From Serratia sarumanii (lineage in GTDB: Bacteria > Pseudomonadota > Gammaproteobacteria > Enterobacterales > Enterobacteriaceae), in contig NZ_CP124750.1 in assembly GCF_029962605.1 (NCBI RefSeq), forward strand, positions 2,914,001-2,978,000: a stretch of DNA of 64,000 nucleotides. The letters run 5' to 3'. The translations under genes were made by a program, and so were the position numbers. The notes beneath the pieces were generated by a model. It searched no databases. It was not told the DNA's origin and worked only from the letters and a program-made list of their open reading frames with translations. Below, piece after piece: positions 7,984 to 15,501 of the stretch (within the stretch, counting starts at the first letter, position 1; every line of letters begins with the position of its first letter).

Positions 7984-9109
7984 GCGGTTCCTCCACGGCG
8001 GCCGGCGCGGCCACTCGCCCCCAGCCCAGCGCCACGCACAGGGCATGCAGCGCCACGGCGGCCATGGCGATATGCCAATAGCGCTGCGGCCAGCCAAGAT
8101 AGCCGATAAACAGCAGCGGCATACCCAGCGCGATCAGCAGCCAGACGGCGCTCGCCCACGGCCGCCCTTCCGTCATGCCACCCAGCGCTACCGAGCCCAA
8201 CGCCAGCAGCACCAGCAGCGCCATTTGCGGCCAGCTGATGTCGCCGTAGCCGTAACCGTATTGGTAGACGTAACCGACCACCAACGAGAACAGCAGCATG
8301 GCGCCGCTGAAGACGCTGAGCGCCGAACGGCGGTCGCGCGGCCGGCCCGGCGCCGGGCGCCATGCCAGGCGCAAATAGCGCAGAAACGGCAGATTGCTCG
8401 CCCAGAACGGGTTGGCGGACGGCCGATCGCCGCTGACGCCGTAGCTGAACGGTGTGGTCGGCAACGCCGGGCAGAACGTGCCGAACAGCTTGTCCCAGAA
8501 GATAAAGCTGCCGCCGAAGTTCTTATTGGAATACGCCATGTCCTTGACGTGGTGCACCCGGTGGTGCGCCGGCGTGACCAGGATTTTTTCCAGCACGCCC
8601 AGCTTCGGCGTCAGCGCATTGTGGTTGAACAGCTGAATGCTGTAGTGAAAAATCGACACCGTGACGAACACCGACAGCGGCACGCCCGCCAGCGCCAGCA
8701 GCAAAAAGAACGGGATCGATGTCAACGACGAATACCAGGAGTTGCGCACCCCCAGCGACAGGTTGAAGTGCTCCCCCTGGTGGTGCACCACGTGTACCGC
8801 CCACAGCACGCGGAAGCGGTGATGCAGACGGTGCAGCCAGTAGAAACCGAAGTCCCACGCCAGCAGGGCGAACAGCCACATCAGCAGCGGCGGCCAGGCG
8901 TCCAGCAGCCCCAGACTGAAATGCGCGGCCACGTAGCCGTAGCAGGTGATCTCCAGCCCGCGGAACAGCCACAGCATGATATGGCCGGAGTTCAGGTTAA
9001 ACACCAGATCGTGCCAGTTGACCGGCTCACGGCGCCCCCACTGCAGCGCCACCGCCTCGGCCACCACGATGAACAGCATGAACACTATCGGCAACGCCAG
9101 ATCGCTCAT
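7976..9109 (-). CDS. sterol desaturase / fatty-acid hydroxylase family protein
   Basis: A 377-residue membrane protein of the fatty-acid hydroxylase superfamily. The di-iron His motifs are HRLHH (93-97), HVVHH (106-110), His163 and HHRVHH (182-187). The catalytic half is followed by a C-terminal region of about 110 residues with three to four more hydrophobic segments. That extension is seen in bacterial members but its role is unclear. It sits between the PAP2 gene and the two desaturases, joined by short overlaps. The family includes C4-sterol oxidase, ceramide hydroxylases and alkylglycerol monooxygenase. A hydroxylase acting on a long-chain lipid fits the cluster, but the substrate is unknown. 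Confidence 0.85.
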   Translation of the reverse strand: MSDLALPIVFMLFIVVAEAVALQWGRREPVNWHDLVFNLNSGHIMLWLFRGLEITCYGYVAAHFSLGLLDAWPPLLMWLFALLAWDFGFYWLHRLHHRFRVLWAVHVVHHQGEHFNLSLGVRNSWYSSLTSIPFFLLLALAGVPLSVFVTVSIFHYSIQLFNHNALTPKLGVLEKILVTPAHHRVHHVKDMAYSNKNFGGSFIFWDKLFGTFCPALPTTPFSYGVSGDRPSANPFWASNLPFLRYLRLAWRPAPGRPRDRRSALSVFSGAMLLFSLVVGYVYQYGYGYGDISWPQMALLVLLALGSVALGGMTEGRPWASAVWLLIALGMPLLFIGYLGWPQRYWHIAMAAVALHALCVALGWGRVAAPAAVEEPHG

Positions 9110-9723
9110 CCCATTTCTCCTTTAACCACCCGCCGGCGCAGGGTCTTGATGCGCAGGGCCAACCACCCGGCGCACAGCGCCAGCAGCGCGCCGCCGGCCA
9201 GATCGACAAACAAATGGCGGCGCAGCTGCAGAATGGAGAACGCGATCGCCACGCCCCACAGCATCCACAGCGCCGTCCGCACTTTGCGCTCGCCGTCGCT
9301 CAACGCCCACACCGCCAGCACCGTCAGCGCCATATGCAACGAAGGCAGGCAGTTCTGCGGCGAATCCACCTGGGTTAACGCCGCCAGCAGCTGCGCGCTG
9401 ATCCCAACGCCATCGTTCCGCGGATAGGCCATGGTGGTCGGCCACAGCAGGTAAACTGCCCCGGCGCCCAGCGCCGTCAGCTGCATCGCCAGCGTCAGCC
9501 ATTTGATTCGCTGCAGCGGCGCCAGCAAATAGCCCGCCGGGACGATGAGGAAGAACGACAGGTAAAGCCAAATGGCCGCCGGGCTGAACGGGATCGCCCG
9601 ATCAAGCGCCGACGGCGGCAACAAAGTTCCCGTCCCCTGCAGGCGATCGGTCAGGCTATACACCACCCCGACCGTCCCCCAGCCGAGCAACATGTGCCCT
9701 AGCCTGAACAGCGTATTTTTCAT
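9106..9723 (-). CDS. PAP2 / inositolphosphotransferase-type membrane phosphatase
   Basis: A 205-residue protein with five to six hydrophobic segments. The PAP2-like catalytic motifs are CLPSLHMA in the middle and RRHLFVDLAGG near the end, supplying two His and an Asp. The spacing resembles the AUR1/inositol-phosphoceramide-synthase subgroup. The frame runs much further upstream, but the ATG at 9723 overlaps the ligase stop by four bases and begins a normal membrane segment. It likely removes phosphate from, or exchanges a headgroup on, a lipid phosphate at the outer face of the inner membrane. Its place in the operon implies a phospholipid-like intermediate or product. Confidence 0.8.
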   Translation of the reverse strand: MKNTLFRLGHMLLGWGTVGVVYSLTDRLQGTGTLLPPSALDRAIPFSPAAIWLYLSFFLIVPAGYLLAPLQRIKWLTLAMQLTALGAGAVYLLWPTTMAYPRNDGVGISAQLLAALTQVDSPQNCLPSLHMALTVLAVWALSDGERKVRTALWMLWGVAIAFSILQLRRHLFVDLAGGALLALCAGWLALRIKTLRRRVVKGEMG

Positions 9724-11006
9724 GCTTCCTCCGCCTGGCGCACGATGCGCCGCCGCTTGCGATCGAACTGCGGCAGCACCGCCTGCGCCGTCAACCGCCA
9801 TTCGAGCCGATCGGTGGCGATGCCCTGGCGAGCGAACAGCGCGATCAGCTGCGCCTGGCAGTGCGCCAACGCCGCCGGGCTGCAATCGGCGATCAACTCC
9901 AGCCGGTGCTCGCCGCGCTGGATCAGGCGGTAATCGCTGGTCAGCGGCAGCGCATTGGCGATCGTCCGGCTGCAGGCATCGGCGAACACCGCCTGCGGTT
10001 GCCGCTGCGCATCGGGCAGCATCAGCTGATCGTCGCGCCGCCCTTCGATACGCGCAATCGCCCGCGTCGGCTGCCCGCACGGGCAGGGTTCCTTGCGCAG
10101 CACCAGCACATCGTCCAGCCGATAACGCACGATCGGCTGCGTGCTGCGGGTGAAATCAGTGATCAGCGGCGTGAAACGCAGTTCGTCGATCCACTGCGGT
10201 TCGATATGCAAAAACTCTTCGTTCAGATGCAGGGTGCCGTGCGCGCAGGTCGCGGCCAGGAACCCCTCGGTGGCCTGATACACTTCGCCGACCGCCGGAA
10301 ACACCTGCATCAGCAGGCGGCGATCCTGTTCTTCCAATACCTCGGCGACCGAAATCACTTTTTTGACCGGCAGCTTCACCTGCCCGGCCAGCACCGCCAG
10401 CGCCAGGGCGCGCAGCACCTGCGCCGGCGCCACGATGATGCTGGGCGCCTGCCGTTCCAGCGCGGGCAGATGCTCGCTGAACGGCGCCAGCAAATCGTAA
10501 AACGCCAGGCTCAGCCAACGGTTGTTTACGCTGTGATAGAGATTATTGTCCGCCCGCAGAAACAGCGCGACACGCTCACCGGCCAGCAGCCCGTCCGGCA
10601 GCATCTTCGCCAGCATGCCGCCGGCCCACACCTGCTGTTCGCGCGGGCTGACGACAAACACGCCGCGCTGCCCAGAGGTGCCGGACGACAACCCGACGCT
10701 GTAGCGCCCGATCTTTGGCGTGAAATCGCGATCCGCCTCGCTGCGCTGCGCGCAGGCCAGCACCGCCTCCCGGCTCAGCCCGGCGGTATTCATCCGGTCG
10801 AACTGCGCCATCATCAGCGCCTTGTCCATCTGCGGCCATTCGGCGAACGGCCGGCGGCTGAAACACTGAAAATAGGGGCTCTTGCTCAGCACCCGGCGGG
10901 CAAAGCCCGCGAGCTGCCGGGCCTGATGCGCCTCCAGCGCCGCACGATCGCCAAAGCGCAGGCGCCGGGCGCGGAAGTAGTGCCAAAGGGTCATGAAGGG
11001 GATCAC
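9720..11006 (-). CDS. adenylate-forming ligase, PaaK / coenzyme F390 synthetase type
   Basis: About 428 residues. The SSGTSGQRG phosphate-binding loop at roughly 107-115 is the signature of adenylate-forming enzymes. The YQATEGF and YRLDD segments and a Cys pair in EPCPCGQPT resemble PaaK/F390-synthetase-like members. It should activate a carboxylic acid as an acyl-AMP and pass it to a thiol or other acceptor. I chose the GTG at 11006: it has GAGGGG five bases upstream and overlaps the previous stop as GTGA. The ATG at 10994 is the alternative but is too far from that site. In this operon it may activate or load the acyl product of KAS III. Confidence 0.8.
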   Translation of the reverse strand: MIPFMTLWHYFRARRLRFGDRAALEAHQARQLAGFARRVLSKSPYFQCFSRRPFAEWPQMDKALMMAQFDRMNTAGLSREAVLACAQRSEADRDFTPKIGRYSVGLSSGTSGQRGVFVVSPREQQVWAGGMLAKMLPDGLLAGERVALFLRADNNLYHSVNNRWLSLAFYDLLAPFSEHLPALERQAPSIIVAPAQVLRALALAVLAGQVKLPVKKVISVAEVLEEQDRRLLMQVFPAVGEVYQATEGFLAATCAHGTLHLNEEFLHIEPQWIDELRFTPLITDFTRSTQPIVRYRLDDVLVLRKEPCPCGQPTRAIARIEGRRDDQLMLPDAQRQPQAVFADACSRTIANALPLTSDYRLIQRGEHRLELIADCSPAALAHCQAQLIALFARQGIATDRLEWRLTAQAVLPQFDRKRRRIVRQAEEA

Positions 11007-11809
11007 AGGTCCCCCTCGTGGCACAGCAAAATGTTGACCTGGCCGCCCGCCCACAGTTGGTTAAGCCGCTCCAGCGTGCGGGTGTACGCCGCCGCATCGT
11101 CCATCACCAGATTGGCCAGGCGTGAGGGTCCGCGCAGCGTCTGGTAGCTCTGCGGCGACCAGGCGGCGTCGCTGGCCAACAGCGTCCAGCCGGCGTCGGT
11201 GAGGATAAAGGCGCCGATATGGCCGGCCGCATGCCCCGGCAGCGGCACCAGCACGATTTGTCCTTCACTGCCCGGCAGCGCGTAACCGCGATCGAACGGC
11301 GCCAGCAGTGCGGGCAACGCCACCGAGGGAAAAGACTCCATAAACTGCAGGCGGCTCTCGAAATCCGCCGGGATCAGGCCGGGAATAAAGGCGCGCTTGA
11401 GCGCCGCGAAACCGCGCAGCCCGCGGGTTTGCTGCCAGCCTTCGCCGCAGCAAATAAAATCGAGGCGGCTGAAATCCTGCAGCCCGGCGATGTGATCCGC
11501 GTGAAAGTGCGAGACGATCAGCGCCTGGATGTCGCCTTCGGCGTAACCGGCTTCGCGCAGCTGATGCGCCAACGACTCGGCGGGATCGAAATAGACCGGC
11601 GTCATGCGGCGGTAAAGGCTGAACAGCCCCGACTGCGTGTGCTGCTGAAAATAATGCGCATAGCCGGTATCCCACAGCCAGCGGCGCTCTCCCACCTCCA
11701 GCAGATAGGCGCGCGCCGGGAATTTACACACCCGGAACCCGGCGCCGCGCAGCGCCATGCAGCCGATATGCGTGCAATAGCCCACTTCAAATACGGTGAC
11801 CTTAGCCAT
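11003..11809 (-). CDS. metallo-beta-lactamase-fold hydrolase
   Basis: A 268-residue MBL-fold enzyme. The metal motif HFHADH is at 101-106, followed by the later GHAAGHIGAF His and the C-terminal LLASDAAW Asp. This pattern fits two-metal hydrolases such as lactonases and thioesterase-like MBL proteins. It starts with an ATG overlapping the SDR gene by eight bases. Within the cluster it could open a lactone or cleave an acyl thioester or ester. A homoserine-lactonase annotation would be tempting but nothing in context supports quorum quenching. Confidence 0.85.
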   Translation of the reverse strand: MAKVTVFEVGYCTHIGCMALRGAGFRVCKFPARAYLLEVGERRWLWDTGYAHYFQQHTQSGLFSLYRRMTPVYFDPAESLAHQLREAGYAEGDIQALIVSHFHADHIAGLQDFSRLDFICCGEGWQQTRGLRGFAALKRAFIPGLIPADFESRLQFMESFPSVALPALLAPFDRGYALPGSEGQIVLVPLPGHAAGHIGAFILTDAGWTLLASDAAWSPQSYQTLRGPSRLANLVMDDAAAYTRTLERLNQLWAGGQVNILLCHEGDL

Positions 11810-12818
11810 GCTGTATGCCTCCTTGCTGCCGCAGCCACTCGCCGGTCAGGCGGATCCCCTCTTCCATCGAGTAACGCGGCCGATAGCCCAGCTCTTCGAT
11901 CGCGCGGGTCTGGCTCAGGGTCATGTCAAAATGCACCGCCGCCACGCTGTAGCGCGTCAGCAGCGGTTCCTTGCCGCTCAGCGTTGCCCACAGCTCCATG
12001 CCGCCGGCCAGCGCCTGCAGCAGCGGGTAAGGCACGGCCTGCAGCCGGTAACGCAGCCCCAGCTCCTGGCGCAGCAGTGCATCCAGCATCTCCGCCAGCC
12101 GCTGCGGTTGGTGGTTGGTGATGTTATACACGGCGCCGGACGGCAATCCGCGCTGCCGGCTGGCCAGCTCCATGGCGTGCACCACGTTGGGAGCAAAGGT
12201 CAGATCCAGCAGCGCTTGCCCGCCGCCGGGCAGCCGCAGCACGCCGCGATCGCGTTCGAGCTGCTGCAACAGCCGCGGCACGATCACCCGATCGTGCGGG
12301 CCAAACAGGCCGCGCGGCCGCAGCATAATATAGGTGGTTTGCGGGTAGATTTTCGCCTGCGCCAACAACCGCTGCTCGGCGGCGTGCTTGCTGGCGGCAT
12401 AGTGATTGGCGAAGCGCCGGGCGCGATAACCCTCATCAAGATCGTAATGCGGCTGAAAATCGAAGTAGATTGCCGGCGTGGAGATATGCACGAAGCGCCG
12501 CACGCCGCAGCGCCCGGCCGCCTCCGCCAGTTTCTCCGTCGCCGCGGCGTTGATGCGGTGAAATTCCGCTTTGCTGCCCCAGGGCGAAGACTTGGCCGCA
12601 CAGTGCCATACCCACTCGCAGTCGGTCACCAGCTCCCGGCACTGCTGCGGCGTGGCCTGCGCCAGATCGCGCGAGTAAAATTCAGCGCCCATCTGCCGCA
12701 ACGCTTCGCCGGCCCGCTCATCGCGGCCGGTGGCGCGCACCTGATGCCCGGCCTCCAGCAACCACTGCGCCGCGTTGCGCCCCAGCCCGCTGGTCGCCCC
12801 GGTCACCAGCACCCTCAT
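11802..12818 (-). CDS. NAD(P)-dependent extended SDR, 3-beta-HSD/OleD-like
   Basis: A 338-residue extended short-chain dehydrogenase. The Rossmann motif TGATSGLG is at residues 6-13 and the active-site YAASK at 140-144. The middle and C-terminal regions resemble NAD-dependent epimerase/3-beta-hydroxysteroid dehydrogenase proteins. Its ATG overlaps the KAS III stop as ATGA. A KAS III followed directly by such an SDR is the arrangement of OleA and OleD in bacterial olefin synthesis, where the SDR reduces the 2-alkyl-3-keto acid made by OleA. That parallel is an inference; the family call is firm. Confidence 0.85.
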   Translation of the reverse strand: MRVLVTGATSGLGRNAAQWLLEAGHQVRATGRDERAGEALRQMGAEFYSRDLAQATPQQCRELVTDCEWVWHCAAKSSPWGSKAEFHRINAAATEKLAEAAGRCGVRRFVHISTPAIYFDFQPHYDLDEGYRARRFANHYAASKHAAEQRLLAQAKIYPQTTYIMLRPRGLFGPHDRVIVPRLLQQLERDRGVLRLPGGGQALLDLTFAPNVVHAMELASRQRGLPSGAVYNITNHQPQRLAEMLDALLRQELGLRYRLQAVPYPLLQALAGGMELWATLSGKEPLLTRYSVAAVHFDMTLSQTRAIEELGYRPRYSMEEGIRLTGEWLRQQGGIQHG

Positions 12819-13822
12819 GGCAGCAACACCATGCCGGCCAGCGCCAGCCCGGCGGCGGTGCCGATCAGCATCACCGGCTGGCCGGGGTTGAAGCGCCCGC
12901 TGGTCACGGCGGCATGCAGCGCGGTCGGGATAGAGGCCGCCACCTGGTTGCCGTGATGGCGGTAGATGTCCACCAGCGCCTCGCTGGAGACGTGCAGCCG
13001 TTTGCGCATATGTTCGAGCGACAAATGGCTGGCCTGGTGCGGCACCACGGTGGCGATCTGCGCCAGGGTCAAGCCGCTGGCGCTCAGCAGCCGGTCGAGG
13101 TAGTCCTCAATCAGCGCCGACGCCTGACGGAACAGCGGTTTGCCCTGCATATGAAACAGGAAGTCTTGCTCGCACATGCCGGCGCGCGGGTTGCGGCGCG
13201 TGCCGCCGGCGCGGATCTCGCACAGTTCGCTGCCGGCGGGATAGGTTTCCACCAGGCTGGCGAGGATGCCGCCGGTGCCGTCGCCGCGCTCCACGATGGC
13301 GCAGGCGGCGCCGTCGCCGAAAATCAGCGACGACTCTTCGTGCTGCCAGTCGATGCCGCGCGAAGCGAGATCCGCCGAGACGATGGCGATACGCCGATAC
13401 GTCCCGGCGTTCAACAGCCCCGCCGCCACCTGCAGCGCAGAGATAAAGCTGACGCAGCTGCTGTTGATGTCGAAGCCCGGCGTACCCGGCGCCAATCCGG
13501 CGATCTTGAGAATATGCGCGGCAGAGCACGGCAGCGCCTGTACCGCTATCGCCGAGGCGGAGATCAGCAGGTCAATCGAAGCGGCCGGAATAGTGCTGCG
13601 GGCCAGCGCGTCTTGCAGTGCGGCGGCGGCGAGCTCGGCCTGGCTGGCGTCGTCGTCGGCGTGATAGCGGTAAACGATGCCCGAGCGCTTTTCAACGTAG
13701 CCGGCCGGTTTCCCCAGGCGGGCATCGAGCGTAGAGGAGGCCACGCGGTTGGGCGGCAACGCGGCCCCGGTGGCGATGATTTTCAGAGGCAACAGCTCGG
13801 GTGAGCGACATTGTGTGGTCAT
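12815..13822 (-). CDS. beta-ketoacyl synthase III (FabH/OleA-like), first gene of lipid cluster
   Basis: A 335-residue thiolase-fold condensing enzyme with the KAS III triad: Cys123 in NSSCVSF, His262 in VPHQAS and Asn292 in HHGNQVAAS. The N-terminal LKIIATGAALPPNRV is typical. It would condense two acyl groups or an acyl-CoA with a malonyl unit. Because it heads an operon of SDR, ligase and desaturases, it is unlikely to be the housekeeping FabH, which sits with other fab genes. The ATG at 13822 has only a weak ribosome binding site. A perfect 16-base palindrome lies about 140 bases upstream. The choice between FabH-like and OleA-like chemistry needs the acyl-pocket residues compared in an alignment. 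Confidence 0.87.
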   Translation of the reverse strand: MTTQCRSPELLPLKIIATGAALPPNRVASSTLDARLGKPAGYVEKRSGIVYRYHADDDASQAELAAAALQDALARSTIPAASIDLLISASAIAVQALPCSAAHILKIAGLAPGTPGFDINSSCVSFISALQVAAGLLNAGTYRRIAIVSADLASRGIDWQHEESSLIFGDGAACAIVERGDGTGGILASLVETYPAGSELCEIRAGGTRRNPRAGMCEQDFLFHMQGKPLFRQASALIEDYLDRLLSASGLTLAQIATVVPHQASHLSLEHMRKRLHVSSEALVDIYRHHGNQVAASIPTALHAAVTSGRFNPGQPVMLIGTAAGLALAGMVLLP

Positions 13823-13957
13823 TATTGTTATTGATTAACCTGACTATCCATAAAGCGATTCTCCCGCGCGGCGCGAAGGCCATGCGGATCATCCCCGGTT
13901 TTTATGTCCCAAAAGGCCTTTCATCAAGGCGCTATCTCTTGTTATCGGCTACCACGG

Positions 13958-13973
13958 GCCGACGTCCGTCGGC
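13958..13973. promoter_or_regulatory. 16-bp palindrome upstream of lipid cluster, candidate operator
   Basis: GCCGACG (13958-13964) and CGTCGGC (13967-13973) form a perfect inverted repeat with a two-base spacer. It lies in the 276-bp gap between narI and the KAS III gene, about 140 bases before the latter. Size and symmetry fit a dimeric repressor site. No regulator gene lies next to the cluster. Confidence 0.35.
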
Positions 13974-14059
13974 GCAAGCATAAGCGTAACATGACTGAGA
14001 TAGTAAGTTTACGACAAGGCGGCGAGAATGGGCAGACGGCGGGGGAATTATCGGAATAG

Positions 14060-14083
14060 CGCCGCCGCTGGCGATCGGCGGCG
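14060..14083 (-). terminator. GC-rich hairpin after narI
   Basis: CGCCGCCG (14060-14067) and CGGCGGCG (14076-14083) pair around an eight-base loop, 15 bases past the narI stop. No clear U tract follows on the minus strand, so termination may be partial or the hairpin may protect the narGHJI message. Confidence 0.4.
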
Positions 14084-14098
14084 GCGGCGGGGTCAGGC

Positions 14099-14776
14099 TC
14101 AGCGGCGGTTGCGCACCAGCTGGTAACGGCGGGTCAGATACTCTACCGGCGCACTCCAGATATGCACCAGGCGGCAGAACGGGAACAGCACGAACAGCGT
14201 CATGCCCAGCACCATGTGCAGTTTGAAGATAATCGCCACCCCTTCCAGGTGCGCAGAGGCGCCGGCGTGGAACGTCACCACCGCCTGCGCCCAGGCCACC
14301 AGCTTCATCATTTCGCTGCCGTCCATATGCTGGGCGGAGAACGGAATGGTCAGCAGGCCGAGGCACACCTGCACCACCAGCAACGTCAGGATTATGATGT
14401 CGGCGAAGCTGCTGGTGGCGCGCACCCGCGGATTGGTCAACCGGCGCTTCAGCAACAGCGCACCGCCGATTAGCGTCATCAGGCCGCAGGCGCCGCCGGC
14501 GATCATCGCCAGCTTCTGCTTCACGTCGATCGGCAGGAAAGCCTCATACATCCAGTGTGGCGTCAGCATGCCGAGGAAATGGCCCGCGAAGATGCCGATA
14601 ATGCCGATGTGAAACAGGTTGGACGCCAGCCGCATGCCCTTTTTATCCAGCATCTGGCTGGAGCCGGCGCGCCAGCTGTATTGCCCGTAGTCGTAACGCA
14701 ACCAGCTGCCGATCAGGAATACCGCGCCGGCCAGATAAGGGTAAATATCGAAGAAGAACTGATTCAAAAATTGCAT
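14099..14776 (-). CDS. narI: respiratory nitrate reductase A, gamma subunit
   Basis: A 225-residue cytochrome b subunit, the usual NarI length, starting [17 protein letters not shown] with a periplasmic N-terminus and five membrane helices. Histidines in [13 protein letters not shown] and in [14 protein letters not shown] are the expected ligands to two b haems. It takes electrons from quinol at the periplasmic side and passes them to NarH. The frame is open further upstream, but the ATG at 14776 sits two bases after the narJ stop. It is the last gene of narGHJI. Confidence 0.97.
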   Translation of the reverse strand: MQFLNQFFFDIYPYLAGAVFLIGSWLRYDYGQYSWRAGSSQMLDKKGMRLASNLFHIGIIGIFAGHFLGMLTPHWMYEAFLPIDVKQKLAMIAGGACGLMTLIGGALLLKRRLTNPRVRATSSFADIIILTLLVVQVCLGLLTIPFSAQHMDGSEMMKLVAWAQAVVTFHAGASAHLEGVAIIFKLHMVLGMTLFVLFPFCRLVHIWSAPVEYLTRRYQLVRNRR

Positions 14777-14778
14777 GA

Positions 14779-15501
14779 TTAGCGTCCTTTGGTTCCGGTT
14801 AACGCATCCGTCAGGTCCAGATACTGTGGCGCCACCGCGCCGGCGAAGCGCCGCTGGTGCGCCGTCTGCTGGGCGGAGGCGCAGCCCTGTTCGCCGAGAA
14901 ACTTGACCTGCTCCTCTTCCCACACCGCATCCAGCGCCTGCGGCGTATCGTCGCGCGCCTCTTGCGCCACCTGGGTTTCCAGCGTCTGGGCCTGCACCTC
15001 GCTGCCGGACAGCAATAGCAGCAGATCGAACAGCACCGCATACGGGCTTTCGCGCTGTTGCAGGCGCGCGCCCAGCAGCGCCAGGATCGGCGCGATGTCC
15101 TGCAGCCCTTCCCGCGCCTGCGCCGCGCTGCGGCTGGCCAGATACTCCAGGTACAGCGGCAGGAAATCCGGCAGCTCGCGGCTGTCGATCTCCAGCCCGG
15201 CGGCGCGGTACTGCGCCATCAGATCGACCATCGCCTGGCCGCGATCGCGCGACTCGCCGTGCACGTGCTCAAACAGCAGCAGCGAGGTGGCGCGGCCGCG
15301 ATCGAACAGCTCGCAATAGTCGGCCTGCGCGTCCAGCAGCGGACGGGCGCACAGGCGGCGGATAAACAGAATCAGCTGCGCGCTGTGGTGCAGATCCAGC
15401 TCGCTGGCCGGCTCCAGCGCCTCAATCAGCGCCTGCTGATGGTCAAACAGGACCTGCTCCGGGTAATCCAGCAGGCGGGCGATCACTTTCAGGCTGATCA
15501 T
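14779..15501 (-). CDS. narJ: nitrate reductase molybdenum cofactor assembly chaperone
   Basis: A 240-residue soluble, mostly helical protein starting [29 protein letters not shown], which is characteristic of NarJ. NarJ binds apo-NarG and helps insert the molybdenum cofactor and FS0 cluster before the complex docks on NarI; it is not part of the final enzyme. The ATG overlaps the narH stop as ATGA, so the two are translationally coupled. Its C-terminal 40 residues are less conserved and Ala/Gln-rich. Confidence 0.96.
   Translation of the reverse strand: MISLKVIARLLDYPEQVLFDHQQALIEALEPASELDLHHSAQLILFIRRLCARPLLDAQADYCELFDRGRATSLLLFEHVHGESRDRGQAMVDLMAQYRAAGLEIDSRELPDFLPLYLEYLASRSAAQAREGLQDIAPILALLGARLQQRESPYAVLFDLLLLLSGSEVQAQTLETQVAQEARDDTPQALDAVWEEEQVKFLGEQGCASAQQTAHQRRFAGAVAPQYLDLTDALTGTKGR

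Noticed and set aside
9724..10080. N-terminal extension of the PAP2 gene
   Set aside because: Ala/Arg-rich shadow of the ligase gene; the membrane protein clearly begins at MKNTLFRLGH.
11003..11809. Reading the MBL hydrolase as an AHL lactonase (quorum quenching)
   Set aside because: The HxHxDH motif is common to the whole superfamily and the gene is locked into a lipid operon, so a specific lactonase call is not supported.
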